DNA of 64,000 nt, taken from assembly GCA_016713765.1 (NCBI GenBank), contig JADJON010000003.1, forward strand, positions 124,001 to 188,000, in the 5' to 3' direction. Origin of the DNA: Bacteroidota bacterium (GTDB taxonomy: Bacteria; Bacteroidota; Bacteroidia; AKYH767-A; 2013-40CM-41-45). The position numbers and the translations under genes are program-made. The first letter of the stretch is position 1, and each line of letters begins with the position of its first letter. Positions 9,299-18,798 of the stretch are shown here, one piece after another. The notes below the pieces were generated by a model that saw only the letters and a program-made list of their open reading frames with translations, was not told where the DNA came from and did not search any database.

Positions 9299-9859
9299 AT
9301 GGCAGATACATCCGATATTAAAGTAGGCAGCATCCTTCGTTACAACGGCGAACTCTGCCAGGTGACCGAATACATCCACCGCACCCCCGGCAACCTGCGC
9401 GCTTTTTACCAGGTAAAAATGCGCAACCTCAAATCCGGCAAAGTGGTCGAAAACCGCTTCCGTGCAGGCGAACAGGTTGAACTGGCCCGCGTGGAATTCA
9501 AGGAAATGCAGTACCTCTATCCGGAAGGCGAAAACATGGTCGTGATGGATCCGGAAACGTATGATCAGGTGTACATCTCCAAATCCATGTTCGGCGAAAA
9601 CGCCGACCTCCTCAAGGAAGAGATGATCGTCAAGGTTGCTTTCGAAGGCGACAACGCGATTACCGCAGAAGCCCCGACCTTTGTCGAACTGGCCATTACC
9701 TATACCGAACCGGGTGTTCGTGGCGATACCGCTACCAACACACTCAAGCCCGCCAAGGTGGAGACCGGCGCCACCATCATGGTTCCGCTGTTTGTAAACG
9801 ATGGGGAAGTCATCAAGATCGACACCCGCGATCGCAGCTACGTCGGCAAGGTGAAATAA
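9299..9859 (+). CDS. efp: Elongation factor P with a non-lysine tip loop
   Basis: 186 residues, the usual EF-P length. It relieves ribosome stalling at polyproline by entering the E site. The three beta-barrel domains are all present, with N-terminal KOW-like strands and a C-terminal TNTLKPAKVETGATIMVPLFV stretch leading to the ending DTRDRSYVGKV. The odd point is the tip loop of domain I: it reads TPGNLRAF (residues 29-36), where E. coli has KPGKGQAF. The residue normally modified (Lys34 in E. coli, Arg32 in Pseudomonas) therefore aligns with Asn32, with Arg34 two positions on. No EpmA, EpmB or EarP gene is in the window. An intrinsic terminator follows directly. Confidence 0.95.
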   Translation: MADTSDIKVGSILRYNGELCQVTEYIHRTPGNLRAFYQVKMRNLKSGKVVENRFRAGEQVELARVEFKEMQYLYPEGENMVVMDPETYDQVYISKSMFGENADLLKEEMIVKVAFEGDNAITAEAPTFVELAITYTEPGVRGDTATNTLKPAKVETGATIMVPLFVNDGEVIKIDTRDRSYVGKVK

Positions 9860-9877
9860 CGAATTACGACTTCATGC

Positions 9878-9910
9878 AAGGCCATCCATCCGGATGGCCT
9901 TTCTTTTTAT
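9878..9910 (+). terminator. Intrinsic terminator of efp
   Basis: AAGGCCATCC, loop ATCC, GGATGGCCTT: a perfect 10-bp stem followed by TCTTTTTAT, 18 bases after the efp stop. Confidence 0.85.
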
Positions 9911-9945
9911 AGGAACCTCCCGACCGAAATTGCGTATCCTTTAAC

Positions 9946-10404
9946 ATGGCAAAGCGGAAGGCTAAACCGGAAAGTTTTATTCGTAAACCCGTTTTCCCGG
10001 GAGGGAACACGGCTTTTCAGGAATTCATCCGTACCAACCTCCGCTATCCGGAAGAAGCCGTGGCCAACCGGATAGAAGGAGCGGTCAAAGTCGCGTATGA
10101 TGTCGATGTCTTCGGAAAGGTGATTGAAGCGAAGGTCACGCACGGTATCGGGTACGGCTGCGATGAAGAAGCGCTGCGCCTCGTGCGGCTGATGCAATAC
10201 CCCAAGAAGAAATACCAGGGTATGCACGTCGTCTTCCACATGGTCGTCACGATTCATTTCCGGCTGAACCCGGTCAGCAAGCCTGATACAGGTGCGTCGA
10301 TCAAATTGAATTACATCGGTGATGGCAAAACCACAACGCCGGAAAAAAAGAACGGCGGCGCCACCTACACCTACTCCATTCGCATCGACCCGGATAAAAA
10401 CTGA
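9946..10404 (+). CDS. Stand-alone TonB C-terminal-domain protein
   Basis: 152 residues. The core is a TonB C-terminal fold: FPGGNTAFQEFIRTNLRYPE at the start (the Bacteroidota YPxxA region), IEGAVKVAYDVDVFGKVIEA, and EALRLVRLMQYPKKKYQGM. Unlike true TonB it has no transmembrane segment or Pro-rich linker at the N-terminus, which reads MAKRKAKPESFIRKP, and no signal peptide is evident. The family also occurs as accessory periplasmic or cytoplasmic modules in Bacteroidota. Without an export signal an energy-transducing role is doubtful. The C-terminal 40 residues are polar and not conserved by eye. It is followed closely by the pectate-lyase-like gene. Confidence 0.75.
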   Translation: MAKRKAKPESFIRKPVFPGGNTAFQEFIRTNLRYPEEAVANRIEGAVKVAYDVDVFGKVIEAKVTHGIGYGCDEEALRLVRLMQYPKKKYQGMHVVFHMVVTIHFRLNPVSKPDTGASIKLNYIGDGKTTTPEKKNGGATYTYSIRIDPDKN

Positions 10405-10453
10405 GTGCTGACGCATGTGTCTTCGTTGGAAAAGTTCGCTAACTTGACAACGC

Positions 10454-12238
10454 ATGCGCCCCCTCCTCTATCTGCTCTGCATTACCGGTTGGCTGAATAC
10501 CACCGCACAGACACTTCCGCCCGAACGCCTTTCAGACTGGACTTACCCGGGTTATCCAGGAAATTTTCCGGATTCCGTTACGATTTATAATGTATCCGAT
10601 TTCGGCATCATCGGCGATGGGGTCACCGACCAACACACGGCACTGACCACCCTGTTCTCCGGCATCAACGGATCAAGGGCCGTGATCTATTTCCCTCCCG
10701 GCAACTACAAGATCGGACAGACACTGGACATTCCAGACAGCCTGATCCTTCGGGGAGCCGGCTCGGATAGCACTCAACTCTCCATGGATCTCGGTGGGAC
10801 CGCCGGAGACGGGCTAATAATCAGCGGCAGTGCAAACGGAACCTGGTTCCCCATGACGGGCGGTACTGAAGCTGGCAGCACAGGTCTGGTCGTAAACGAT
10901 GGCGGCGTGATCCAGACCGGCGACTGGATCGAAACCCGACAACAAAATGGATCCTGGGATACACAACCGATCTCCTGGGCAGATTTTTCCATCGGTCAGA
11001 TCCTTCAGGTTACAAGCCGTAGTGGAGACACGCTGATCTGCGATCGTTCGTTGCGCATCGGCTACGATCCAGGGCTCAATCCGGAGGTTTCCGTCTTTAG
11101 ACCTGCCCGTGAGGTAGGACTCGAGTGTTTCTCCATCGTCCGCAGCGATAATGTAACGGCCGCTTTCTGTCCGCTGATCAACTTTCGACACGCGGTGAAT
11201 TGCTACGTGAAAGGGATCGATGTCGGCACAAGCATCAGCGCGCACATCCTGCTTGATGCCGCTGCGCAGATCACCGTTACCGGCAGCTACTTCCACGATG
11301 CCTACGAATACGACGGAGCTTCCATGCACGGATATGGCATCGCGCTCTACTTTCACACCAGCGACTGCCTGATTGAAGACAATATCTTTCGAAATCTTCG
11401 GCACTCGCTCTCCTTCCAGTGCGGCGCCAACGGTAATGTAGTAGGTTACAATTACTCCCGCGATCCGAACCGTTCCGAATTCCCGGCCAACTACGGGGCG
11501 GACATCTCCATGCACGGTCATTATTCCTATGCCAATTTGTTCGAAGGCAACATCGTCCAAAACATCCAGCTCGACCAGACCTGGGGCCCATCCGGTCCAC
11601 GCAACACGTTTTTCCGAAACCGTGCGGAGCTTTACGGGATCCTGATGACCTCCGCCACCATGCAATCAGACTCCCAGACATTCGTAGGGAATGAAGTGCC
11701 GAATACCGGATTATTCCTCGGCAATTATACCCTGGCGGGTAGTGGTCATTTTGAACACGGCAATATGGTACGGGGAACCCTGACACCTGCCGGAACCGGT
11801 AATCTGCCGGATTCATCTTATTACCTCAGCGGACAACCGGATTGGTGGAGCGGGAGTTCGTGGCCCGGGATCGGTGTCCCATTTGTCACCGGCAGTGGAA
11901 GCAACCCGGCCTTTGATCGTTACGCCGCCGGTGGATCGCTGACGGTTTGTGAACGTTCTATAACAACCGGTCTCTCAACCTCCGCTCCTTCCGACTACGT
12001 ACTTTATCCCAACCCGGCAAGTCGCGAACTTTTTCTCCGGAAAGAAAATCATGAAGCTTCAACTTCCGGACTTATTCAACTCTTCAATTCGCATGGTCAA
12101 TTGGTTTTCGAAAATCCATTGACGACGGATCAAGTCATGCGAATTGCCCTTCCGTATTTACCGGCAGGAAGCTACCTAGTCAAAATTCTTGAAAAGGGCT
12201 CGGAGATTCGTCAGCGGTTAATGTTGCTGCCCGATTGA
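10454..12238 (+). CDS. Secreted pectate-lyase-superfamily (right-handed beta-helix) protein with T9SS sorting domain
   Basis: 594 residues. Signal peptide MRPLLYLLCITGWLNTTAQ. The region from about 45 (VSDFGIIGDGVTDQHTAL) matches the Pectate_lyase_3 / GH28-like entry segment, followed by many beta-helix rungs (NCYVKGIDVGTSISAHILLD, CLIEDNIFRNLRHSLSFQCG, NVVGYNYSRDPNRSEFPA). The last 75 residues are a T9SS type A sorting domain: YVLYPNPASRELFL, then LPAGSYLVKILEKGSEI. It is therefore exported across the outer membrane and probably anchored on the surface. The polysaccharide substrate cannot be read from the sequence. Its 3' end overlaps the convergent hydroxylase gene by 21 bases. Confidence 0.87.
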   Translation: MRPLLYLLCITGWLNTTAQTLPPERLSDWTYPGYPGNFPDSVTIYNVSDFGIIGDGVTDQHTALTTLFSGINGSRAVIYFPPGNYKIGQTLDIPDSLILRGAGSDSTQLSMDLGGTAGDGLIISGSANGTWFPMTGGTEAGSTGLVVNDGGVIQTGDWIETRQQNGSWDTQPISWADFSIGQILQVTSRSGDTLICDRSLRIGYDPGLNPEVSVFRPAREVGLECFSIVRSDNVTAAFCPLINFRHAVNCYVKGIDVGTSISAHILLDAAAQITVTGSYFHDAYEYDGASMHGYGIALYFHTSDCLIEDNIFRNLRHSLSFQCGANGNVVGYNYSRDPNRSEFPANYGADISMHGHYSYANLFEGNIVQNIQLDQTWGPSGPRNTFFRNRAELYGILMTSATMQSDSQTFVGNEVPNTGLFLGNYTLAGSGHFEHGNMVRGTLTPAGTGNLPDSSYYLSGQPDWWSGSSWPGIGVPFVTGSGSNPAFDRYAAGGSLTVCERSITTGLSTSAPSDYVLYPNPASRELFLRKENHEASTSGLIQLFNSHGQLVFENPLTTDQVMRIALPYLPAGSYLVKILEKGSEIRQRLMLLPD

Positions 12239-12868
12239 TGTGCTTTCGCTTTTACGGCGGAAGGTGGTACGGAAGATGAGGTCCCAGAATTTCGAACTAA
12301 CACCGAAACCATTGTGTGCATCCAGGTAGTGGTGCCGCATGTGGTGTTGCTTGAGGTCCAGCCAGAACTTGCTCTTGAAGTTGTAATGGTGGATGGCATA
12401 GTGGGTCATGTCATAAAACAAATACCCACACAAAAAGCCGACGAAGAAGGGAGCGACGTGAACAGGTCCGATCATCAGCCGGAACAGCCAGAAAAAGAGT
12501 GCAGCCAGCGGTATACTGACGGTCGGAACCATGACCAGTCGTTTGCTATCACTCGGATAATCGTGGTGCACGCCATGGAAAATGAAGTGGATCCGTTCTC
12601 CCCATTTACCGGGCGGACACCAATGAAAGACAAAGCGGTGCAGAACGTATTCCGTCAAGGTCCAGATGAATAGGCCGAACAAGAGGTACGCACCGAACGC
12701 GAGGATCGTTAACCCTAATGTGAAAAACGACTGGTAAATGAAATAAAGAATGACCGGAACGAAGATGAACAGTGGCACGGAAAAATGGATCCGCGTCAGT
12801 TTATCCAGAAGGTCATTCTGGAACATCCGGACTGATTCGTCCTTGTTGCTAATGAAATTCCTGGCCAC
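12218..12868 (-). CDS. Fatty acid 2-hydroxylase / sterol desaturase family membrane protein
   Basis: 216 residues, GTG start. Di-iron integral membrane hydroxylase. All histidine clusters are present: HRFVFH (77-82), HGVHHD (98-103), HYAIHH (156-161), and HHMRHHY (175-181), with the accessory KRLVMVP stretch typical of Scs7/FA2H-type enzymes that 2-hydroxylate acyl chains of sphingolipids. Several hydrophobic segments span 30-70 and 115-152. Bacteroidota make sphingolipids, so alpha-hydroxylation of ceramide acyl chains is a reasonable inference, but no sphingolipid synthesis gene is nearby. A TAATTTCG element sits seven bases before the start codon, implying an almost leaderless mRNA. Confidence 0.87.
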   Translation of the reverse strand: MARNFISNKDESVRMFQNDLLDKLTRIHFSVPLFIFVPVILYFIYQSFFTLGLTILAFGAYLLFGLFIWTLTEYVLHRFVFHWCPPGKWGERIHFIFHGVHHDYPSDSKRLVMVPTVSIPLAALFFWLFRLMIGPVHVAPFFVGFLCGYLFYDMTHYAIHHYNFKSKFWLDLKQHHMRHHYLDAHNGFGVSSKFWDLIFRTTFRRKSESTSIGQQH

Positions 12869-12875
12869 GACAATA

Positions 12876-12883
12876 CGAAATTA
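12876..12883 (-). promoter_or_regulatory. -7 promoter element of the lipid hydroxylase gene
   Basis: TAATTTCG (7 of 8 to TAnnTTTG counting the free positions), only seven bases upstream of the GTG start. Confidence 0.45.
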
Positions 12884-12911
12884 AGCCTGGGGAAGGAATC
12901 CGGCAAGCTGA

Positions 12912-15900
12912 TTAACGGATGAGGGTAACCCGTCCGGCGACAACCTTTGGATCGAATTTTTCGTCTTTCAGGTCAACCCGGTACACATATACCCCTTCGG
13001 GGATGAGACGGTCGGAATCTTTGTACGTGCCCGGCCAGGGATGCGCTTCGTCCCCTTCGAAGATGATCTGTCCCCACCGATCGTAGATCGCGTAGGTGAA
13101 CGCGCCGAGGCTTTGTCCGATCGGCAACCAAAGGTCATTCTTGCCATCCTTGTTCGGCGTGAAGCTGTTCGGATAATAAACCGCGATCTCTTCCCGGATG
13201 AAGATTCGGTAGGTCAGTGTATCCGTGCATCCGTTCCCGCTGACAGTAATTAACGTGACATCGTAGGTACCGGGCTGTTCGAACGTATAGACCGGATTCC
13301 GGGTCATCACGGTATCCGTATCGGCAATGATCCAGGTCCAGGAGGTCGCATTCACTGATTGATCGATGAACGACACCGTATTGTCGAAGGAGAAGGGCTC
13401 GACCGGATCGTAGATGAACGAAGAAACCGGAGCAGGTCGCAGCGTCACCAATACCGAATCACGCGCAGGGGTCGAACCACAGGCATCGCGGACGGAAACC
13501 GAAACGTATCCGTTGGCCGTCGGATAATGAACCAGGGTCGATGAATCGGAAACACTGTTCGTCCAAGTAAACGTATAGGGACCACCGTCGCCACCGGATG
13601 CATTCGCCGGTAACAGGACCGGAGTACCGGGACATGCGGAAGCAGTTGCCGGCAGGGAAACACTCAAAGGTGGGAATGACAGGATCCGAATGATGTTCGA
13701 AGTATCACCCGGCTGTGAGAGGCAGGGCGCGTTGCTCATCATGACACACTGCACCACATCACCCTGAACCAGGTTGGGGGTGGTATAGACATCGCTGCCA
13801 CTGAACACAGCTTGCGAATTAACATACCAGGTATAGGAGGGTGCTCCGCCTCCATTCACCGGACTGGCGTAGAGTGTGGCACTTTGTCCCACACATAGTG
13901 TATCGCCCGGAGAGGATGTGATCGATACGGAGGGAGTCACCACGGGCTGCAGTACGACCTGGTAGGTCGCGCTTGCCGTTGGCGAAGTGGCACAGCGCGA
14001 ATTCGATCCCAGTGTTACGGTTACCACATCGCCATTCAGCAGCGTGGCAGTTATGGTATCATTTGTACTCAGAAAGACACCATTGACATCCCAAACGATC
14101 GAGGGCGAGGAACCTCCGTTCGAATAGCTTGCGGCAAGCTGTACGGGTTGGCCTTCGCAAAGTCCGGCAGAGACTGGTGAGATGCTGATCGCAGGGGCCT
14201 CGACCGGCAAAACGGTGAACTGTACCGTGTCACTATCCGACGGGGTCAACGCACAACTCAGACCCGACTGCACAACCGCCACCAGGACATCGCCATCGGC
14301 CAGACTTGAGCTGGTAAAAATGCTGTCGGTTATCCCTTGCAAAACTCCGTTGAGGTACCAACTATAGGTACCCGATCCCGCGTTGATCGCGGATGCCGTT
14401 GCAGTCAGCGGATCACCGGCACACAAGGTATCGGATGGCACCAACTGCAAGGAAACCGACGGACTGACGGCAGCGATCACATCGATGGTATAGGAGGCGT
14501 TGGCATCGGTGGTCGTCACACAAAAAGCGCTTGATTGCAAGGTGACACGAACGCTGTCGTTATCGGATGGGGCAATCAGCACAAAAGTGCTGTCGGTCCC
14601 CCAGCCTGAAGCTACTGCTCCATTCAAATACCACTGATACAAGGGCGCGGCACCGCCGGTGGTCGGTTGCGCAAGGAATCGGATCGTATCTCCGGCACAA
14701 ATCGATCCGACCGGTGTAGCCTGGAGGGAAACTGCAGGTGTTAGCGGCGACAGGAAGTTGATCCGGACGGAATCCCGTGCGGTGGGTGTACTGATGCAAC
14801 CCAAAGAACTGGTCATCACAACACCCACCAGGGTGTCGTTTGCGGTAAGCACCGGTGAGAACGTCGAGCCGGTTGCTCCGCCAACGATGGTGCCGTTAAC
14901 GGACCATTGATAAGTCGGAGCTCCTCCTCCATTGACCGGCGTTGCGGAGAACGTAACGGAAGAACCGGGGCAGATCGACGTATCCGGATTGATCTGAACA
15001 TCGGGCGCGACAGCATTACTGACCGCGACGAACAAGGTGGCCGTATCCACCGAAGTGCTCAGACAACCTCCGCTCGCGTTCATGACCACCTGGACAATAT
15101 CTCCGTTGCTCAGGGAGGAAGTGACCAGTGAATCCGAACTGTTTCCGGGAACCGCGATGCCGTTGATCAGCCAGGCGTAAGTCGGAGAACCGCCATTCAC
15201 CGGTGCGGCCAGAAACCGAACGGAAGTACCGGGACAGATGACACCGGAGGGGTTGGCGGCCAGGCCTACTTCCGCGGAATCCAATGGATCAACGGTGATG
15301 GTAAGCGATGAATCAAATACACAGGTACCCGACTGGTAATTCAAGGTAATGGAATAACTGCCGGGCAACGCGTAATCGATGATCGGAGATCGGTTATTCT
15401 GAATGACGCCGCCCGGCGCGCTGCTACCGGGCATCACCCAGTCATAGGCGGAGGCAGCGGCGGCTCCTCCACCAAGCAAGGTCACCGGCTGATTGACGCA
15501 GACCGGATTGGGTGTGATCGTAAAGCCTGGGTTGTTGCCAGCTGTCACCTGCACATCGGTGGTAAGACTACCGGTAGTACCACAGGCATCGGTGACGGTA
15601 ACGGTATAGTTCGTCGCGGTAGCCGGTGCTACGCGAATCGTATCGTTGGCAGCTGCGGCAGGAGACCAGCTATAGGTATAGGGACCGATGCCGTAATTCG
15701 CATTCACCACAATCGTGGCCGTATCGCCTTCGCAGACGGTTTGCGTCGGCGTAATGTTGTACACCTCCAGTGTCCGCCCCTCGATGATCATGATCCAGGG
15801 TTGCGTTGCCCGGATACAGTTCAGCGAACAGGTGGGATCCGGATCATTGTTACACCGGAAGAAGTGGAGATCGAAGCTCACATTCTGGGGAGCGCAGGCG

Positions 15901-17189
15901 GGAACCGGCAAGCACCCGAAGAGATCGGCCGTTACCATCACATTGGTCGCCGAGCAATTGAAATTGGTCAACGGAAACGGGCAGGTAAAGACCCCCGGTG
16001 CCGCACTGGGCGCCGTACACGCGCCGGAAGTAATGTTATATCCTCCGTCCTGTGCCTGGCAGAGGTTGGTCACTGCGTAATACTCGAAGCTGTAGTATAC
16101 GTTCGTCAGCTCGGCGTTGGCCGGCGTAGGGACAACCAGGTTATAGTCGCAACTATTGGTCCAGCAAACCGCACCATAGCGCGTACCGGCGATAAGCCCC
16201 GCTCCAATGGAATTCACACTGGTAACGACCGGGTCGATCACGACCGGGTAAGTGGTGGCAGGATCCTGCAGCCAACTGACCGGTACGGCTACCTCCAGTT
16301 TTTCATCTCCATAAAACGATTCGATCGGCAAGGCTTTGGCTCCAGGCGTGTTGTCAAAAGCAAAACAACTTTCCACACCGAAACGATCCGAACCGGACGC
16401 ATCGGAAAATCGGATCGGTGCATGGATAAAAGTGTTGACTGGACCATTGTCCGGGCGACGAGATTGAAATCCGGTTGGCAATGACACTCCCTGCCCGAAG
16501 ATGAGCATCCCGTCCGGAATTGGAATCGGTCGTTTCAATACCACATCCACTTCCGCTTCACCCTGACGCGTGAGGATCAACAAATCAACGTCAGGGTAAA
16601 AATCCTTTACACGGATACCATCGTCGCCAGCCGTGATGGCGTGAAAATTCGGACCACCAGGAAGCTGAAAGACACCTGTTGCAGTTCGCACATACAAATA
16701 CGCGCCCTGCAGAAATCGAATCGCAACATCATCATTGAACAATGCTGCAGCAGGTTTCCCGAGATCCACCATCAAAGGGGAGGGCTGTTGCGTAGCGGCA
16801 AATTGTTTCGGCTGACCGCCCACCGGCTTGAAGCGCGGATCGATTTCCCGCCAGTAGCCTTGCTGATCACGGTAGTTGATCGGACCCAGCGATTGCTGCT
16901 GAAAAAAATGTCCTTGCTCGGAACCTTTTTGTACAAAGTACCGGCTTTCCGCCGATCGCTTCTCAATCAGTTCGAAGCAATCCGTACAGGGGGGACCGTT
17001 ATACGGGAAAAGACCTAGGTCCGGATGCCCGCTGAGTTCGGGTTTGGTAGCTTGCTTCAATTCCTCCGATACATCCCGCTGCCGGACACTGAATCCGTCG
17101 AGACGCAGACCTTCCATCCGGTGAAATTGAGCGAAAGCCCAAAAGGAACTGCAAATACAAAGGAAGGTCAGGAGCAGTCGGCGCTGCAT
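12912..17189 (-). CDS. Giant surface protein with six Ig-like repeats and gliding-motility C-terminal domain
   Basis: 1425 residues from the ATG at 17189, where a signal peptide begins (MQRRLLLTFLCICSSFWAFAQ). In-frame sequence upstream of that is promoter DNA. The N-terminal 400 residues are a unique region with scattered short beta segments. Next comes a Cys-rich stretch, a domain with YSWSP, a PKD-like domain, and six tandem Ig-like repeats of about 88 residues (bases about 13670-15290), each with a cysteine pair and a core like VNGGGAPTYQW. A final PKD domain leads to a CHU_C / type B sorting domain (YYPNSFTPNKDGKNDLW, AIYDRWGQIIFEG). It is therefore a T9SS substrate displayed on the cell surface, probably adhesive. 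A perfect TAAATTTG promoter element lies 20 bases upstream. Confidence 0.88.
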   Translation of the reverse strand: MQRRLLLTFLCICSSFWAFAQFHRMEGLRLDGFSVRQRDVSEELKQATKPELSGHPDLGLFPYNGPPCTDCFELIEKRSAESRYFVQKGSEQGHFFQQQSLGPINYRDQQGYWREIDPRFKPVGGQPKQFAATQQPSPLMVDLGKPAAALFNDDVAIRFLQGAYLYVRTATGVFQLPGGPNFHAITAGDDGIRVKDFYPDVDLLILTRQGEAEVDVVLKRPIPIPDGMLIFGQGVSLPTGFQSRRPDNGPVNTFIHAPIRFSDASGSDRFGVESCFAFDNTPGAKALPIESFYGDEKLEVAVPVSWLQDPATTYPVVIDPVVTSVNSIGAGLIAGTRYGAVCWTNSCDYNLVVPTPANAELTNVYYSFEYYAVTNLCQAQDGGYNITSGACTAPSAAPGVFTCPFPLTNFNCSATNVMVTADLFGCLPVPACAPQNVSFDLHFFRCNNDPDPTCSLNCIRATQPWIMIIEGRTLEVYNITPTQTVCEGDTATIVVNANYGIGPYTYSWSPAAAANDTIRVAPATATNYTVTVTDACGTTGSLTTDVQVTAGNNPGFTITPNPVCVNQPVTLLGGGAAAASAYDWVMPGSSAPGGVIQNNRSPIIDYALPGSYSITLNYQSGTCVFDSSLTITVDPLDSAEVGLAANPSGVICPGTSVRFLAAPVNGGSPTYAWLINGIAVPGNSSDSLVTSSLSNGDIVQVVMNASGGCLSTSVDTATLFVAVSNAVAPDVQINPDTSICPGSSVTFSATPVNGGGAPTYQWSVNGTIVGGATGSTFSPVLTANDTLVGVVMTSSLGCISTPTARDSVRINFLSPLTPAVSLQATPVGSICAGDTIRFLAQPTTGGAAPLYQWYLNGAVASGWGTDSTFVLIAPSDNDSVRVTLQSSAFCVTTTDANASYTIDVIAAVSPSVSLQLVPSDTLCAGDPLTATASAINAGSGTYSWYLNGVLQGITDSIFTSSSLADGDVLVAVVQSGLSCALTPSDSDTVQFTVLPVEAPAISISPVSAGLCEGQPVQLAASYSNGGSSPSIVWDVNGVFLSTNDTITATLLNGDVVTVTLGSNSRCATSPTASATYQVVLQPVVTPSVSITSSPGDTLCVGQSATLYASPVNGGGAPSYTWYVNSQAVFSGSDVYTTPNLVQGDVVQCVMMSNAPCLSQPGDTSNIIRILSFPPLSVSLPATASACPGTPVLLPANASGGDGGPYTFTWTNSVSDSSTLVHYPTANGYVSVSVRDACGSTPARDSVLVTLRPAPVSSFIYDPVEPFSFDNTVSFIDQSVNATSWTWIIADTDTVMTRNPVYTFEQPGTYDVTLITVSGNGCTDTLTYRIFIREEIAVYYPNSFTPNKDGKNDLWLPIGQSLGAFTYAIYDRWGQIIFEGDEAHPWPGTYKDSDRLIPEGVYVYRVDLKDEKFDPKVVAGRVTLIR

Positions 17190-17209
17190 GGGGAATTCAG
17201 TATTCTTTA

Positions 17210-17217
17210 CAAATTTA
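17210..17217 (-). promoter_or_regulatory. -7 promoter element of the giant surface-protein gene
   Basis: TAAATTTG on the minus strand, a perfect match, 20 bases before the ATG at 17189. It decides against the longer in-frame start further upstream. Confidence 0.6.
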
Positions 17218-17307
17218 CGGTTCCGGCGCCGTACTAAATAGACTGTTTCAAGGCCATTGTCCCGATTTTCCGACATGGGAAAGCTGACAATTTGGGCTGA
17301 AACAAGG

Positions 17308-18780
17308 CTACCAGGCCAGGAATTCCCGGGCGGATTCAATATCCCGGTAGAGAACACGGTCTTCGTCCACGAAGGACACGCGCTTCCGGAATGAGGTTAC
17401 GAAGTTCTCGATCACGGGCGATGACTTCTGCGGGCGTCGGAATTCCAGCGCCTGGGCGGCTGTGAAGAGTTCGATCGCGAGGATGGTCTGAAGGTTGGAT
17501 GCCACGCGCACGACTTTCGTTGCCGCATTGGCGCCCATACTGACATGATCTTCCTGTCCGTTGGAGGATACGATCGAGTCGACCGAGGCAGGTGTGCAGA
17601 GTTGCTTGTTCTGGCTGACAATCGAAGCGGCCGAATACTGCGGGATCATGAATCCGGAATGCAAGCCCGGGTTAGCGACCAGGAAAGGCGGCAGACTGCG
17701 TTGGCCGGAGATGAGCAGATACGTACGGCGCTCCGAGATCGAACCGAGCTCCGCTAAGGCCATGGCCAGGAAGTCGAGGGCCAGGGCCAACGGTTGTCCG
17801 TGGAAGTTGCCGCCGGAAAGGATCTTGTCCTCCTCAGGGAAGATGGTCGGATTGTCGGTCACCGCGTTGATTTCTACATGCAACACATTCGCCGCGTACT
17901 GGATCGCGTCACGTGAAGCGCCGTGGACCTGCGGGATGCAGCGGAACGAATAGGGATCTTGCACATGCTCCTTGGCCCGCTTGATCAGTTGGGAACCTTT
18001 GAGCATACTCCGGAAATTTTCCGCCACGTCGATTTGCCCCTGGTGCGGACGGATCCGATGCAAGGATTTATCGAACGGATCGATACGACCGTCGAATCCT
18101 TCGAGCGAAACAGCCGCGATGATGTCGGCCATGGAAGCCAAATGCATCGCCTGTAACACTGCATACACGCCGTGGGCCGACATGAACTGGGTTCCGTTCA
18201 AGAGTGCCAGGCCTTCCTTCGACTGCAACGCGATGGGTTTCCACTTCAACGACTGCAGTACTTTCGAAGCAGGCAAACGCTTCCCCTGATAGTCCACCTC
18301 CCCTTCTCCGATCAACGGCAGGCAAAGATGAGCCAGCGGAGCCAGGTCGCCGGATGCGCCCAGGGAACCTTGCTGATAGACGACGGGCAGGATATCCTTG
18401 TTGAAGAAATCGATCAGGCGTTCGACCGTTTGCAGTTGCACGCCGGAATTGCCGTAAGACAGTCCCTGGATTTTGAGCAACAACATCAAGCGAACGATAT
18501 CCGGATGCACTTCGTCTCCTGTTCCGCAGGCATGGGATTTCATCAGGTTGACCTGCAAGGCGCCCAGGTCCTTCTCGTTGATCGACTTGTTATAGAGTGA
18601 CCCGAAACCGGTGTTAATTCCGTAGATCGGCTCCTTGTGTTCCTTCAATTTGAGGTCCAGGTACCGGCGGCCTTCGCGAATGCGTTGCTTCGCATCTTCT
18701 GAAAGCTTCAGCGGAATGCGTTCCCGGAGAATCCGTTCGATCGTTTCAAAATCAAGGCCAGTTAACGAGATACTATACAT
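17308..18780 (-). CDS. hutH: Histidine ammonia-lyase (aromatic ammonia-lyase family)
   Basis: 490 residues. Converts L-histidine to urocanate and ammonia using an MIO prosthetic group made from Ala142-Ser143-Gly144 (seen as GSLGASGDLAPLAHL). Other family marks are PIYGINTGFGSL near 51-62 and the substrate-selectivity region NLMKSHACGTG, where Ser-His favours histidine over tyrosine or phenylalanine. Length is slightly under the usual 500-510. It follows hisS with only 18 bases between, so the two are probably co-transcribed. No hutU, hutI or hutG is in the window. Tyrosine ammonia-lyase of a flexirubin-type pathway is the alternative but less likely from the selectivity residues. Confidence 0.88.
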   Translation of the reverse strand: MYSISLTGLDFETIERILRERIPLKLSEDAKQRIREGRRYLDLKLKEHKEPIYGINTGFGSLYNKSINEKDLGALQVNLMKSHACGTGDEVHPDIVRLMLLLKIQGLSYGNSGVQLQTVERLIDFFNKDILPVVYQQGSLGASGDLAPLAHLCLPLIGEGEVDYQGKRLPASKVLQSLKWKPIALQSKEGLALLNGTQFMSAHGVYAVLQAMHLASMADIIAAVSLEGFDGRIDPFDKSLHRIRPHQGQIDVAENFRSMLKGSQLIKRAKEHVQDPYSFRCIPQVHGASRDAIQYAANVLHVEINAVTDNPTIFPEEDKILSGGNFHGQPLALALDFLAMALAELGSISERRTYLLISGQRSLPPFLVANPGLHSGFMIPQYSAASIVSQNKQLCTPASVDSIVSSNGQEDHVSMGANAATKVVRVASNLQTILAIELFTAAQALEFRRPQKSSPVIENFVTSFRKRVSFVDEDRVLYRDIESAREFLAW

Positions 18781-18798
18781 GATGATTTGTTCTTCAAC

